NCBI GenBank assembly: GCA_036273715.1
Contig: DASUHB010000025.1
Coordinates: forward strand, 1 to 49,018
DNA: 49,018 bases
Direction of reading: 5' to 3'
Source: Gemmatimonadaceae bacterium
Lineage (GTDB): Bacteria; Gemmatimonadota; Gemmatimonadetes; Gemmatimonadales; Gemmatimonadaceae
Under the pieces are notes generated by a model. That model was not told the DNA's origin. It was given only the letters and a program-made list of their open reading frames with translations, and searched no databases. This document shows positions 36,007 through 45,429 of this stretch, in pieces. How positions within the stretch are numbered: the stretch's first letter is position 1; each line of letters opens with the position of its first letter. A program made the position numbers and the translations under genes.

Positions 36007-38670
36007 ATGATCAACCCGGATCGACTTACAGTCAAGGCAGCGGAGGCGTTCAACGAGGCCATCGCCATGGCTCGGCGCAACGGAAATCCGCTCGTGTACG
36101 ACGGGCAGCTCTTTCTTGCGCTCCTTGGGCAAGACGAAGGCATCGTCATCCCTTTGCTCCACAAGCTCGGCGCCAACGTCACGGACTTGAGAGCCAGGCT
36201 CGAGCGTGAGGTGGAGCGGTATCCGAAGCAGTCGGGCGGCGCGCAGCCGTCGATGTCGCGCGAGCTCAACCAGGTGCTCGACAAGGCCGAAGAGGAGGCC
36301 AAGTCGCTCAAGGATGAGTACGTGTCGACCGAGCACATGCTCGTTGCGCTGGCATCGGTGCGCGGCACGGAGAGCTACGAGATACTCAAATCGGTAGGCG
36401 CCGATCGCGACGCGCTGCTCGAGGCGTTGCAGGCCGTGCGCGGGTCGCATCGCGTGACGGATCAGAGTCCGGAGAACCAGTACCAGGCTCTGCAGCGGTT
36501 CACGCGCGATCTCACGGACGCTGCCCGCAAGGGCAAGCTCGATCCGGTGATCGGTCGCGACGAGGAGATCCGGCGAGTGATTCAGGTGCTTTCTCGCCGG
36601 ACCAAGAACAACCCCGTGCTCATCGGTGAGCCCGGTGTCGGCAAGACGGCGATTGTCGAAGGCCTCGCTCAGCGCATTGTAAATGGAGACGTGCCGGAGG
36701 GTCTCAAGAACAAGCGGCTGGTGGCGCTCGACCTCGGCGCGTTGATCGCCGGGGCGAAGTTCCGCGGTGAGTTCGAGGAGCGGCTCAAGGCGGTGCTCAA
36801 GGAGATCACGTCTGCGGAAGGCGTGTTCATCGTGTTCATCGACGAGATGCACACGCTGGTCGGCGCCGGCGCGGCAGAGGGCGCTATGGATGCCGGCAAC
36901 ATGCTCAAGCCGATGTTGGCGAGGGGTGAGCTGCGGGTGGTTGGGGCGACGACGCTCGACGAGTATCGGAAGCACGTCGAGAAGGACGCTGCGCTCGAGC
37001 GGCGGTTCCAGCCGGTGTACGTCGGTGAGCCGACGGTGGAGGACACGATTGCGATTCTGCGTGGACTCAAGGAGCGCTACGAGGTGCATCATGGCGTGCG
37101 GATCACGGATGGCGCTGTGGTGGCCGCGGCCACGCTGTCGAATCGGTACATCGGCGACCGGTTTCTGCCCGACAAGGCGATCGATCTGATCGACGAGGCC
37201 GCCTCGCGGCTGCGCATCGAGATCGATTCGATGCCGCAGGAGATCGACGAAGTGGAGCGGCGGATTATGCAGCTGGAGATCGAGCGGCAGGCGCTGCAGA
37301 AAGAGAAGGACCCGGCGTCGGTGGAGCGGCGGACGTCGCTCGAGCGCGAGCTGGCCGAGCTCCGGGAGCGCGCCTCGGGGATGAAGGCGCAGTGGCAGGG
37401 GGAGAAGGACACGTTAGGCAAGGTGGGCGAGATCAAGCAGCAGCTCGAGGCCGCGCGGATCGAGGCCGACCGCGCCCAACGGTCGGGCGATCTTGGAAGG
37501 GCCGCGGAGATAACGTATGGGAAGGTGCCGCAACTGGAACAGCAACTGCGTGAGGCTGAGCAGGCGCTCAAGAACAAGCCCGGCGGCCGGCCACAGTTTC
37601 TCAAGGAAGAGGTCGACGCAGACGACGTGGCGGAGATCGTTGCCCGTTGGACGGGTATACCGGTGTCCCGGATGATGGAAAGCGAACGGGAGCGGCTGAC
37701 GAAGCTCGAGACCGTGCTGGGATCGCGCGTGATCGGGCAGCGGGAAGCCGTGCGCGCCGTGGCCGACGCCGTGAGGCGCTCGCGCGCCGGGCTGCAGGAT
37801 CCGAACCGTCCGATCGGCTCCTTCATCTTCCTCGGCCCCACCGGGGTGGGGAAGACCGAGACCGCTCGCGCGTTAGCCGAATTCCTGTTCGACTCCGAGC
37901 AGGCCATGGTGCGCATCGACATGTCGGAGTACATGGAGAAGCACGCCGTGGCGCGCCTCATCGGAGCGCCCCCGGGCTACATCGGTTTCGAGGAAGGCGG
38001 CCAGCTCACGGAAGCGGTGCGCCGGCGTCCGTACTCGGTGGTGCTGTTCGACGAGATCGAGAAGGCGCACCCGGACGTGTTCAACATTCTGCTCCAGATC
38101 CTCGATGACGGCCGCCTAACGGACTCGCAGGGCCGCACCGTGGACTTCCGCAACACCGTCATCATCATGACCTCGAACATCGGCAGCCAGTTCATTCTGG
38201 AGCGTGGCACCGCCGACTGGGCCGAGGTGGAGTCGCACGTGTTGGGCGCCCTCAGGCAGCACTTCAAGCCCGAGTTTTTGAACCGCGTCGACGACGTGAT
38301 CATCTTCAAGCCGCTCACCATGGAGCAGATCGAAGAGATCATCGAGATCCAGCTGCACCATCTCGAGCGCCTGTTGGCGGAGCGCAAGCTGACGATCGAG
38401 CTGACGCCGGAGGCGAAGCGGTTCCTGGCCGAGGAGGGATTCGATCCGGCGTTCGGGGCGCGTCCGCTCAAGCGGGCGATTCAGCGGTACGTGCAGAACC
38501 CGCTGGCGCTGTCGGTGCTGGAAGGGAAGTTCAACGAGGGCGACCGGATCTTGGTGACGCGTGGGCCTGGCGAGGCGGGCGAGTTGCAGTTCGAGCGCGC
38601 CGAGCCGGTCGAGGCGGCGGCGGGCGGCAACGGCCGCGAGTCGGCGCGCGGTGGAGGCCGGCGTCCGTGA
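36007..38670 (+). CDS. clpB: ATP-dependent disaggregase ClpB
   Basis: An 887-residue AAA+ disaggregase that, with DnaK, pulls proteins out of aggregates. The N-domain (1-150) is two Clp repeats. NBD1 has Walker A GEPGVGKT (about 207-214). The middle coiled coil (about 410-530) is the DnaK-contacting domain that separates ClpB from ClpA/ClpC. NBD2 has GPTGVGKTE (about 610) and the tail ends in a Gly/Arg-rich extension. Pore loop [11 protein letters not shown] and GYIGFEEGG are present. The first 1.4 kb contains no GTTAGGC heptamer, unlike most genes here. The stop overlaps the next GTG. Confidence 0.96.
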   Translation: MINPDRLTVKAAEAFNEAIAMARRNGNPLVYDGQLFLALLGQDEGIVIPLLHKLGANVTDLRARLEREVERYPKQSGGAQPSMSRELNQVLDKAEEEAKSLKDEYVSTEHMLVALASVRGTESYEILKSVGADRDALLEALQAVRGSHRVTDQSPENQYQALQRFTRDLTDAARKGKLDPVIGRDEEIRRVIQVLSRRTKNNPVLIGEPGVGKTAIVEGLAQRIVNGDVPEGLKNKRLVALDLGALIAGAKFRGEFEERLKAVLKEITSAEGVFIVFIDEMHTLVGAGAAEGAMDAGNMLKPMLARGELRVVGATTLDEYRKHVEKDAALERRFQPVYVGEPTVEDTIAILRGLKERYEVHHGVRITDGAVVAAATLSNRYIGDRFLPDKAIDLIDEAASRLRIEIDSMPQEIDEVERRIMQLEIERQALQKEKDPASVERRTSLERELAELRERASGMKAQWQGEKDTLGKVGEIKQQLEAARIEADRAQRSGDLGRAAEITYGKVPQLEQQLREAEQALKNKPGGRPQFLKEEVDADDVAEIVARWTGIPVSRMMESERERLTKLETVLGSRVIGQREAVRAVADAVRRSRAGLQDPNRPIGSFIFLGPTGVGKTETARALAEFLFDSEQAMVRIDMSEYMEKHAVARLIGAPPGYIGFEEGGQLTEAVRRRPYSVVLFDEIEKAHPDVFNILLQILDDGRLTDSQGRTVDFRNTVIIMTSNIGSQFILERGTADWAEVESHVLGALRQHFKPEFLNRVDDVIIFKPLTMEQIEEIIEIQLHHLERLLAERKLTIELTPEAKRFLAEEGFDPAFGARPLKRAIQRYVQNPLALSVLEGKFNEGDRILVTRGPGEAGELQFERAEPVEAAAGGNGRESARGGGRRP

Positions 38671-39146
38671 GCAGCGACGACATCCGGTGGATGCGCGAGG
38701 CGTTGAGCGTGGCGCGCGAGGCGGCGCTCGCGGGCGAGGTTCCCGTGGGCGCCGTCGTCGTGTCCAACGGGCGTCGGCCTAACGAGGTGATCGCGCGCGT
38801 GGCCAACCGGATGGTGCGGGACAAGGATGCGACGGCGCACGCCGAGCTGCTGGCGGTGCGTCAGGCGATCCGGGTGCTGGGCTATGGGCGGTTGGAGCAG
38901 TGCACGGTATACGTGACGCTCGAGCCGTGCGCGATGTGCGCGGGCGCCATGGTGTTGGCGCGCGTTGGGCGCGTGGTGCTGGGCGCCTGGGATGACAAGG
39001 CCGGCATGGCCGGATCGGTGGGCGATCTGCTGCGGCATCCGCGGTTGAATCATCGCCCCGAGGTGGTGGCGGGTGTGTTGGCCGACGAATGCGGCGATGT
39101 GCTCTCGCGGTTTTTCGCGGAGCGTCGGCTGGTGACGCCGACGTGA
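38667..39146 (+). CDS. tadA: tRNA-specific adenosine deaminase (TadA-like)
   Basis: A 159-residue zinc deaminase of the CDA fold. [10 protein letters not shown] holds the zinc histidine and catalytic glutamate, and [12 protein letters not shown] the two zinc cysteines; [20 protein letters not shown] matches TadA. It would convert A34 to inosine in tRNA-Arg(ACG). A guanine or cytosine deaminase is less likely given these motifs. The GTG start overlaps the clpB stop. Confidence 0.88.
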   Translation: MSSDDIRWMREALSVAREAALAGEVPVGAVVVSNGRRPNEVIARVANRMVRDKDATAHAELLAVRQAIRVLGYGRLEQCTVYVTLEPCAMCAGAMVLARVGRVVLGAWDDKAGMAGSVGDLLRHPRLNHRPEVVAGVLADECGDVLSRFFAERRLVTPT

Positions 39147-39159
39147 TCGTACGCGTGCG

Positions 39160-39678
39160 TCAGAGCGATTTGGCGAAAATCAGTTTGTCGTCGTTGGCGC
39201 GGTAGAAGTTGGGCACGCGCGCGACGAGCGCGTAACCCGCGCGCTCGTAGAAATGAATCGTCGCGCCGTACGATTCCTGCGACGACGTCTCGATGAGAAG
39301 TTGGGAGCCGCGCATCCGTCGCACCTCGCGCTCGGCGTACTCGACGAGCAGCCGGCCGAAGCCGCGGCCTTGCGCCGCGCGGTCGACGGCAATCCAGTAC
39401 AGGTCGAAGGTGGACTCGGTGAGCGGCGTGGGGCCGTAGCAGACGTAGCCTTGCACGTCGGGGCGGTCGGGGTCGGCGCTGGCATCGAGGACGGCGCAGA
39501 GGTAGTCGCTGGCGGCGCCGGTGGCGAGCCAGGCGTCGACGAGCTCGAGGGCGACGGCGATTTCGCCCGGCGTGAACTTGCCGGTGGACTCGAGGATGCG
39601 CGAGACGGCGGGTCGGTCGCGGGCGCGGAGGGGGCGGATGGCGGCATCCGGCCGGCTGCTGCTTAACGGGGCCGTCAT
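39160..39678 (-). CDS. GNAT-family N-acetyltransferase
   Basis: 172 residues with the GNAT core: IRPLRARDRPAVSRIL start, FDLYWIAVDRAAQGRGFGRL containing the acetyl-CoA pyrophosphate loop (QGRGFG), and the closing ATIHFYERAGYALVARVPNF. Substrate unknown. Its ATG overlaps the stop of the permease gene (ATGA on the minus strand), so it is the third gene of a padR-permease-GNAT unit. Confidence 0.88.
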   Translation of the reverse strand: MTAPLSSSRPDAAIRPLRARDRPAVSRILESTGKFTPGEIAVALELVDAWLATGAASDYLCAVLDASADPDRPDVQGYVCYGPTPLTESTFDLYWIAVDRAAQGRGFGRLLVEYAEREVRRMRGSQLLIETSSQESYGATIHFYERAGYALVARVPNFYRANDDKLIFAKSL

Positions 39679-42338
39679 TCGGCGCGAATGGCGACGAGCG
39701 GGTCGACTGCCGCGGCGCGGCGCGCGGGGACCCAGCTGGCGAGGAGCGCGACGGCCAGGAGCAGGAGCGCGACGGCCGCGAGCACGGAGGGGTCGCCGGG
39801 GGCGACGCCGTAGAGCATGTTGCGCAGCACGCGCGTCGCGACGACGGCCGCCGCGGCGCCCACGCCGACACCGGCCAGCGTGAGGCCCAGTCCCTGTCGC
39901 GCGACTCTCCGCCGTACTGTGTTAGGCGAGGCGCCGAGGGCGATGCGGATGCCGATTTCACGGTTGCGTTGGGCGACGGTGTAGGAGATCACACCGTAGA
40001 GGCCGACCGCGGTGATGACCAGGGCGGCGAGTGCGAAGCCGACGAGGAGTGTCATATACGTGTGCTCCGTTCCCGCCAGGTATCCCATCTGCGCCGTGAG
40101 CGGACCGAGGTACGTGAGCCGCGAACCCGGTGCCGCTTGTACCACGGCGGACTCGACCGCCGGCACCAGTGCGAGCGGGTCGCCATGGACGACGCGAGCG
40201 ATCAACGAGAGATTCTGCGCGCCTTCGGCCGCGATCGGGACGTACGTCTCGGGCTCCGCCGTTGGACTTGCCGTGTGGCCCCGGATGTCTTGCACCACGC
40301 CGATGACTTCCAACGGCAGCGGATAGTCTGCGGCGATGATATGGCGACCGAGCGGATCGAGTGAGCCGAAGTAGCGCTTGGCAAGCGTCTCGTTCACCAT
40401 CGCGACATCGCGGCGCGCGAGATCCTGTTCCGTGAATGCGCGGCCGCGCACGACACGAATGCCCAGCGTCGTGAAATAGTGTCTGTCGATGCCGGCGAAC
40501 AACGTATAGGCCTTCGCGGAGTCGGCCGGTACGAGCCCTGGAACGCGAAGGTCGCGGAACGAGATCGCGCCGCCCAACGGGGATGTCGTCGAGACGGACG
40601 CATCCGACAGGTTGGGCAAGGCGCGCAGGCGGTCCGAGATGCGACGAGCGGCCAGCACGCGTGCGACCGTGTCCGTCGCCGGCGAGCCAGGATAGATGCT
40701 CGCTGTGAGGACGCCCTCCTCCGTAAGGCCGGGTCGGAGCTCCATCAGGTGATGGAATGTTTGCACGAGCAACCCCGCGCCGGCGAGCAACACCATCGCC
40801 GTCGCCACTTGTCCGACCACGAGAGCATTTCGCAGTCGACGAGGGCGTCGCCCGACGCTGTGCCGCGCCGTCTCGCTTCTCAAGGTGGCTTCGAGCGCTT
40901 CGCGGGAGACGGTCAGCGCCGGCACGAGTCCGCACACGATACCGACTACCATCGCGGCAACGGCAGCGACAAGGACCACCGACGCATCGAGGGTGACGAA
41001 CGAGCGGCGCGGCAAGTTGAGGGTGGGCTCGGCCGCGACGAACCGGGCGATAAGGGCGGCGGCGCCAAGACCCGCGCCCGCGCCAAGCGCCGCCAACATC
41101 ATCGCCTCGGTGATGAGCTGCCGCACGACGCGGCGGCGCCCGGCGCCTAACGCGAGGCGGACGGCGATCTCGTGGCGCCGCGCCGTTCCGCGCACGAGCA
41201 GCATGTTCGTGACGTTCGCCGTGGCGATGAGCAGGAGCAGGCCGACACACGCGGTCATGATCACCAGATGCGTGGCCACTTCTTCGACCAATGCATCGCG
41301 AACGCGCGGCGCCACGACGCGCAGGTCTGTCAGCGAGCGGACGCCGACCGTGTCGGAGGCGAACCGTGTGCGCAGGTCCGACAAGGCCTGCGCTGAAGAG
41401 ATGCCATTGCGCAGGCGGCCCACCACATGGAATCCGAACGTGTATTCGTTGGTCTTGAATGACTCGATGTCGGGTGCGGCGGACGTCCAAACCTGCGTAT
41501 CTTCGGGGAAGGCGAACCCTTTCGGCATGACGCCGATGATCGTGTAGGTGTCGCCGCCGAATTCGATCGTTCGGCCCAGTGCGTGTGGATCGCCGGCGTA
41601 GGCACGCTGCCAATAGGCGTACGACAAGATGGCGGTGCGATCAGCGGTCGCACCAGCATCGCCGGCACCGAATCCGTGGCCCAGGGCGGGCGCCGTTCCG
41701 AGCACACTGAAATAGTTGGGTGTCACGGCGCTGACCCGAACCACGTCCTTCGCATCCATCCAGAGCGGCCGCTCGGCGAAGCTGTGTTTTCCTAACGGAG
41801 CCTCACGCATCGGCCTGACGGCGCCAATGGCGGCGAAGCTGCGCAGCTCCGTGCGCCAGCGGAGGAATTGCGGCACCGACACGAAGAAGATCGTCGGTTC
41901 GTGTGACGAGTCCGGCCGCACCAACTCGAGGTCGAGGACGCGATCGGCGTCGACGATCGGCAGAGGGCGGATCAGAACCGTGTTGACCACGGCGTAGATG
42001 GCCGTGGCGGCGCCGATTCCGAGCGCCAGTGTGGTGACCGCGACGATGGAAAAGCCCGGCGCGCGCCGGATGCCGCGGAGCGCGAACGCCACGTCTTGCC
42101 GCGTCGTATCGAGCCAGCCGAGCCCCGCGACGCGGCGCATGGCCTCGGCGACCGCGGTGCGGTTGCCTAACTGACGGCGCGCGGCGAACTCGGCGTCCGC
42201 GGCCGGGGCGCCGTCGTGGCGGCGTTGGGCCGCTTCGAGATCGAGATGGAACCGCAGTTCGCGCTCGGCGTCGCGCGCGTGGCGGCGGGCGCCGAACACA
42301 GCGCGGAGACGATAGCGGAGGCCGTCGATCAGCGACAT
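39675..42338 (-). CDS. ADOP-type duplicated ABC permease (MacB/FtsX family)
   Basis: An 887-residue orphan permease. The first 80 residues are the ADOP-specific N-terminus (RDAERELRFHLDLEAAQRRH). Two copies of a MacB periplasmic-core plus FtsX membrane unit follow: membrane helices begin near ALRGIRRAPGFSIVAVTTLA, and the second unit has RRPRRLRNALVVGQVATAMV. The last helices contain NREIGIRIALGASPNTV and ASWVPARRAAAVDPLVAIRAE, the usual end. No ATPase gene is adjacent, as is typical for these 'orphan' permeases. Probably exports a toxic compound or lipoprotein; the substrate is unknown. Controlled by the PadR protein upstream. Confidence 0.92.
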   Translation of the reverse strand: MSLIDGLRYRLRAVFGARRHARDAERELRFHLDLEAAQRRHDGAPAADAEFAARRQLGNRTAVAEAMRRVAGLGWLDTTRQDVAFALRGIRRAPGFSIVAVTTLALGIGAATAIYAVVNTVLIRPLPIVDADRVLDLELVRPDSSHEPTIFFVSVPQFLRWRTELRSFAAIGAVRPMREAPLGKHSFAERPLWMDAKDVVRVSAVTPNYFSVLGTAPALGHGFGAGDAGATADRTAILSYAYWQRAYAGDPHALGRTIEFGGDTYTIIGVMPKGFAFPEDTQVWTSAAPDIESFKTNEYTFGFHVVGRLRNGISSAQALSDLRTRFASDTVGVRSLTDLRVVAPRVRDALVEEVATHLVIMTACVGLLLLIATANVTNMLLVRGTARRHEIAVRLALGAGRRRVVRQLITEAMMLAALGAGAGLGAAALIARFVAAEPTLNLPRRSFVTLDASVVLVAAVAAMVVGIVCGLVPALTVSREALEATLRSETARHSVGRRPRRLRNALVVGQVATAMVLLAGAGLLVQTFHHLMELRPGLTEEGVLTASIYPGSPATDTVARVLAARRISDRLRALPNLSDASVSTTSPLGGAISFRDLRVPGLVPADSAKAYTLFAGIDRHYFTTLGIRVVRGRAFTEQDLARRDVAMVNETLAKRYFGSLDPLGRHIIAADYPLPLEVIGVVQDIRGHTASPTAEPETYVPIAAEGAQNLSLIARVVHGDPLALVPAVESAVVQAAPGSRLTYLGPLTAQMGYLAGTEHTYMTLLVGFALAALVITAVGLYGVISYTVAQRNREIGIRIALGASPNTVRRRVARQGLGLTLAGVGVGAAAAVVATRVLRNMLYGVAPGDPSVLAAVALLLLAVALLASWVPARRAAAVDPLVAIRAE

Positions 42339-42351
42339 GAGCGGGCAGGGA

Positions 42352-42702
42352 TCAGGCGCGCCGCATCACGCGCGCGATGGCGAGCGCCGTGCGTTGATAC
42401 GCGCTTCTGGTCTCGCCGAGGTGCCGGCGGCCCGCGGCGGTAATGGTGTAGTAGCGCGCCTGCCGTCCGGTGGGCGACGCGCGCCAGCGCGAGGTGGCCC
42501 ATCCTTTCTTCTGGACGCGCTCGAGGGCGGGGTAGAGCGAGCCTTGCTCGACGTGCAGCACATCCTTGGAAAGGCGCGCGATGTGCTGGGCGATCGAGTA
42601 CCCGTGCATGGGCCCGATCGTGAGCGTCTTGAGGATGAGCATGTCGAGCGTCCCGGGGACGATGTCGCTCTGGCTCGTGGGTTTGGGCACGCGCGCCGCC
42701 AT
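42352..42702 (-). CDS. PadR-family transcriptional regulator
   Basis: 116 residues with the winged-helix PadR domain (DIVPGTLDMLILKTLTIGPM, HGYSIAQHIARLSKDVLHVE, GSLYPALERVQKKGW, GRQARYYTITAAGRRHL). It is the short PadR-s2-like type coupled to ADOP permeases. The stop lies 13 bases before the permease start, so they form one unit. A palindrome overlapping its own promoter lies just upstream and suggests autorepression released by a small ligand. Confidence 0.93.
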   Translation of the reverse strand: MAARVPKPTSQSDIVPGTLDMLILKTLTIGPMHGYSIAQHIARLSKDVLHVEQGSLYPALERVQKKGWATSRWRASPTGRQARYYTITAAGRRHLGETRSAYQRTALAIARVMRRA

Positions 42703-42711
42703 AGTTAGGTC

Positions 42712-42746
42712 GCCAACATGTTGGCTATCTACCTATGGGCTGTCAA
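42712..42746 (-). promoter_or_regulatory. padR promoter with overlapping 14-bp palindromic operator
   Basis: On the minus strand TTGACA (42746-42741) is followed after 17 bases by CAACAT as a weak -10. That -10 sits inside the perfect palindrome GCCAACATGTTGGC (42712-42725), ten bases from the padR start codon. PadR proteins commonly bind palindromes with an ATGT/ACAT core, so bound repressor would block RNA polymerase. The role is inferred. Confidence 0.72.
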
Positions 42747-42862
42747 GAGCGCCGGCGCGCGCGGCGCGCGCGGCGCGGGCGAGCGGACGGGTGGGGGGCA
42801 GCGTGCGCGGGGCGGCGCGTTGACTCGCGCCCTGCGCCGTGGCATCATTCACGTTCCGTGAA

Positions 42863-42949
42863 GGACGGGTGGCCGAGTGGCTGAAGGCACCGGTCTCGAA
42901 AACCGGAGTACGGGCAACCGTATCGTGAGTTCGAATCTCACCCCGTCCG
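42863..42949 (+). tRNA. tRNA-Ser(CGA)
   Basis: 87 bases. The acceptor stem GGACGGG pairs with CCCGTCC, discriminator G. GGCCGAGTGGCTGAAGGC is the D arm, the anticodon loop is CTCGAAA (anticodon CGA, codon UCG), a long variable arm GTACGGGCAACCGTAT marks it as class II, and GTTCGAATC is the T loop. CCA is not encoded. GTTAGT follows immediately. Confidence 0.96.
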
Positions 42950-43030
42950 TTAGTACGACAGCGCGTCCGCCTGCGCGCGCCGGATCCACGCATCAAGGCG
43001 AACGCGCTGCCACGGCTGCTGCGTCGCGCA

Positions 43031-43077
43031 GCCGCCAAACGGCCAGCGACATCACTCGTCGCTGGCCGTTTGGTGGT
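43031..43077. terminator. Large hairpin, possible bidirectional terminator
   Basis: GCCGCCAAACGGCCAGCGAC (43031-43050) and its complement (43058-43077) form a stem of about 20 bp with a 7-base loop ATCACTC. It sits between the tRNA-Ser gene and the 3' end of the minus-strand Gly-rich gene, so it could end both transcripts. There is no long T-run on either side. Confidence 0.65.
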
Positions 43078-43084
43078 ACTTCAA

Positions 43085-43360
43085 TCAGGTGCTGTGACCG
43101 CCGCCTCCGTGGCCCCCTGATCCGCCGGACCCGCCGGATCCGCCCCGTTGACGGTTGGGGTCGCTCCCTGACTGGCCACCGCCACCGCCACCACTCCCGC
43201 CTCCAGTTCCTCTATCCCGCTCGTGATTGGGATTCTCCCGGCCGCTGCCGCCCATCCCGCCTTCTTCGCGGTGGCCGCGATCGGGGTTTTCGTGCTCGCG
43301 TTCCTTCGGCGTACCGGGATTGCCACTCTGACCGGGCGGTGCGTTTTTCACGTCTCCCAT
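43085..43360 (-). CDS. Small glycine-rich hydrophilic protein, stress-protein-like
   Basis: 91 residues, MGDVKNAPPGQSGNPGTPKE followed by charged and then Gly/Ser/His-rich low-complexity sequence ending GGHGGGGHST. The start is fixed by AGGAGGG eight bases upstream of the ATG; the longer open frame upstream is not credible. The KEREHENPDRGHREEGG part recalls small KGG/GsiB-like stress-induced proteins, but similarity is compositional and function is unknown. Probably disordered. Confidence 0.62.
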   Translation of the reverse strand: MGDVKNAPPGQSGNPGTPKEREHENPDRGHREEGGMGGSGRENPNHERDRGTGGGSGGGGGGQSGSDPNRQRGGSGGSGGSGGHGGGGHST

Positions 43361-43574
43361 GGTCGATCCCTCCTGCTGAAGGTGAGTGCCGGGCGCGCAC
43401 CACGAGATGCGGTGCAACCGTCGCCGCACACCCATGCTATCGGTACGCACACGGCGTGCCTCGCGGCTCGACGCCCCCCGTGTCTTGCGCTTGCACGCCG
43501 GCACGTGTGGCTCCTCTTGTAGAAGAGCGAGGCGAGAGCCGCCGGCGTCTGGCAGCCGGCGCCGGCGCGGTCGG

Positions 43575-44420
43575 CTATCGTCGGAGTGTGACTCGCAGCG
43601 CGACCATGCTGGATCGCAGCACGATGTCGTTGCCGTCTTCGCGACTTGCCTCGTGCTGTGCGAGCACACTTGCGCGATAGCCGAGATCGATCCGCATCGT
43701 TCTCGCGACATCGCCGCGCAATCCTGCAATCAGGCTCGCGCCGCTCTGGCGCAGCGTCACCTCGCCGCCCTCGCGCCGCAGGCTGTTGACGCGCGGCAGG
43801 TACGAACCGTCGGCGTCGGCGAATACGCGGAGCCGCGCGGCAACCGGTAGCTCGATCGACACGCCGGCTAACGGTATGGGCAGTTCCTGCGTCACGAAGT
43901 CCTCGCTCGTTTCGTGCAACGCGCTGCCGGGCGCGAGCGTGCCGTGCAACTGGAAGCTCAGGGCGACGAACGTGATCCCGCCGCGGACATCGAGCTGGCC
44001 GCCGCCTAACGTCAAGACGCGCCGGCTCACGGTGCCGGTCAACGTCATGAATTGTGGGAAGCCGACGGATGTGCGGAGAACGGTTCCGCGCTCGAGCGTC
44101 GCGCCGTTGAACGTGACATCGCGGGGCAGCGTCGTGCGGCCATCGAGCGTCGTGCTCGTGATCGCGAGGTCGGCCCACGTGCGGGCGCCGAGCCGGCGGC
44201 CGACGCCTAACGAGTAGTCGAACACGCGCCGGACGCGCACGTCGGGACCGAATCGCACGCGCGTCCCGGCGGTCGCGTTCTCGCGCACCTGCACCCATCC
44301 GTCCGGCGCGCCGGCGTCGACTCCGGCGACGACCCGCCATCCGGCGATCGAATCCGGCTGCGCGGCGACCCGCCAGATGGGCATCGCCGCGGCCGCAAGC
44401 ACGAGGACGACGCCCCGCAT
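43575..44420 (-). CDS. Predicted outer-membrane beta-barrel protein
   Basis: 281 residues with a signal peptide (VVLVLAAAAMPIWRVAAQ) and many alternating, beta-strand-like segments (TWADLAITSTTLDGRTTLP, RVLTLGGGQLDVRGGITFVA). It ends VALRVTLRR, not in an aromatic residue. Domain family unknown. Alone on the minus strand between the Gly-rich gene and a decayed region. Contains three GCCTAAC/GCTAACG sites. Confidence 0.65.
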   Translation of the reverse strand: MRGVVLVLAAAAMPIWRVAAQPDSIAGWRVVAGVDAGAPDGWVQVRENATAGTRVRFGPDVRVRRVFDYSLGVGRRLGARTWADLAITSTTLDGRTTLPRDVTFNGATLERGTVLRTSVGFPQFMTLTGTVSRRVLTLGGGQLDVRGGITFVALSFQLHGTLAPGSALHETSEDFVTQELPIPLAGVSIELPVAARLRVFADADGSYLPRVNSLRREGGEVTLRQSGASLIAGLRGDVARTMRIDLGYRASVLAQHEASREDGNDIVLRSSMVALRVTLRR

Positions 44421-44862
44421 GAACCGTTAGGCGGTGGCGCTCGAGCGGCCGGCCGAGCAGCGCCTTACGTGGGGCGCATAGCGCGAGTCCATCCAGCTCC
44501 GTACAGCGGTCACGGTATTGGCCGCGAACACGACGGCGATGCCGCCGGCTGCCTAACGGGCGCCGGACATCCGCTGAGAAAGGGCGCGACGACGGCGCGT
44601 GCGGTGAGCCCTATGAGCATGGTTCCCGTGTTGCCCGGGGAATGCCGCATCCAGTGAACGCGGCGGCGGCGCCGATCGACTCGGCGCGCGCCCTATATGT
44701 AGGCGGCGCGCACAAAGCTCGGCAAGAAAAGATCTCCGCGTGGAGATCGTCCAAGCGAGCACAGCGGCGATCCCTAGGTCAGCACTCTCCGGCGCCAAGC
44801 CACGGCGCCGATGACCCGCCCAACGTAGAGCCCGCTGGATCACGCGTGGCAGCAGCACCCTT
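44421..44862. other. Non-coding or decayed stretch upstream of permease remnant
   Basis: About 440 bases in which I see no convincing gene. Open frames here have no recognisable domain or ribosome site. It contains two heptamer sites (near 44426 and 44550). It may be the eroded 5' part of the permease whose 3' end follows. Confidence 0.5.
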
Positions 44863-45240
44863 GACTTCACGGCCGCCGGCGGTGTGTCGCTCATTCCCTG
44901 TGCGCTCGGGCTGGCCGGTGTCATCGCGTTTCTCGTTGCACGGCACACGCGGGAGATCGGCATGCGCGTGGCACTCGGCGCGACCAGGCAGGCTGTCGTG
45001 CGCGATTTCATGCGCGCGGCGGTTCGCCCGGTGGTCATCGGGACGTTGTTCGGCCTCGCCGCGGCGCTGCCCCCGCGGCGCGTCTGTTAGGCGCGTGGGT
45101 GGTCGGAGTGTCGGCGCGGGATCCGGCGTCGTTCGGCGTCGCGACGACCGTGCTGGTGGTGAGTGCGTTGCTCGCCAGCTACGTCCCGGCGCGGCAGGCG
45201 GCGCGCGTCGATCCAGCGGTCGCGCTCAAGGCCGACTGAG
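44863..45240 (+). pseudogene. ADOP/MacB-type permease, 3' remnant with frameshift
   Basis: FTAAGVSLIPCALGLAGVIA followed by RHTREIGMRVALGATRQAVV is the last membrane unit of an ADOP permease, matching the same part of the intact gene at 39675-42338 (NREIGIRIALGA). At the C5 run near 45070 the frame breaks: it meets TAG at 45088, while the shifted frame continues ARLLGAWVVGVSARDP to SYVPARQAARVDPAVALKAD and a TGA, the normal end. The N-terminal 90 percent is missing, so it is a relic rather than a sequencing slip. Confidence 0.82.
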
Positions 45241-45429
45241 CGTCGTGCGGCAGCGTCCGAGAGGGGCCTGTTACGGGCATCGCCGCGAGGATCTCCAGCG
45301 GCGTGTCACGTGGCTGGCAGGTACGCGGTGTACCTTGATTCTGCTTACGATGTACTGCACGGCGCCCGAAGCGGTGCATCGCCGGTCGGTCGCCGTTTAG
45401 CATCGCATCCTTTCATCCGAGGACACGAC

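Noticed and set aside
43361-43729. N-terminal extension of the Gly-rich small protein
   Set aside because: The internal ATG at 43360 has a strong Shine-Dalgarno (AGGAGGG); the upstream part is unstructured Arg/Cys-rich shadow sequence.
44642-45400. A 252-codon open frame across the decayed permease region
   Set aside because: It is in a different frame from the recognisable permease remnant and reads as arginine/serine-rich sequence without domains.
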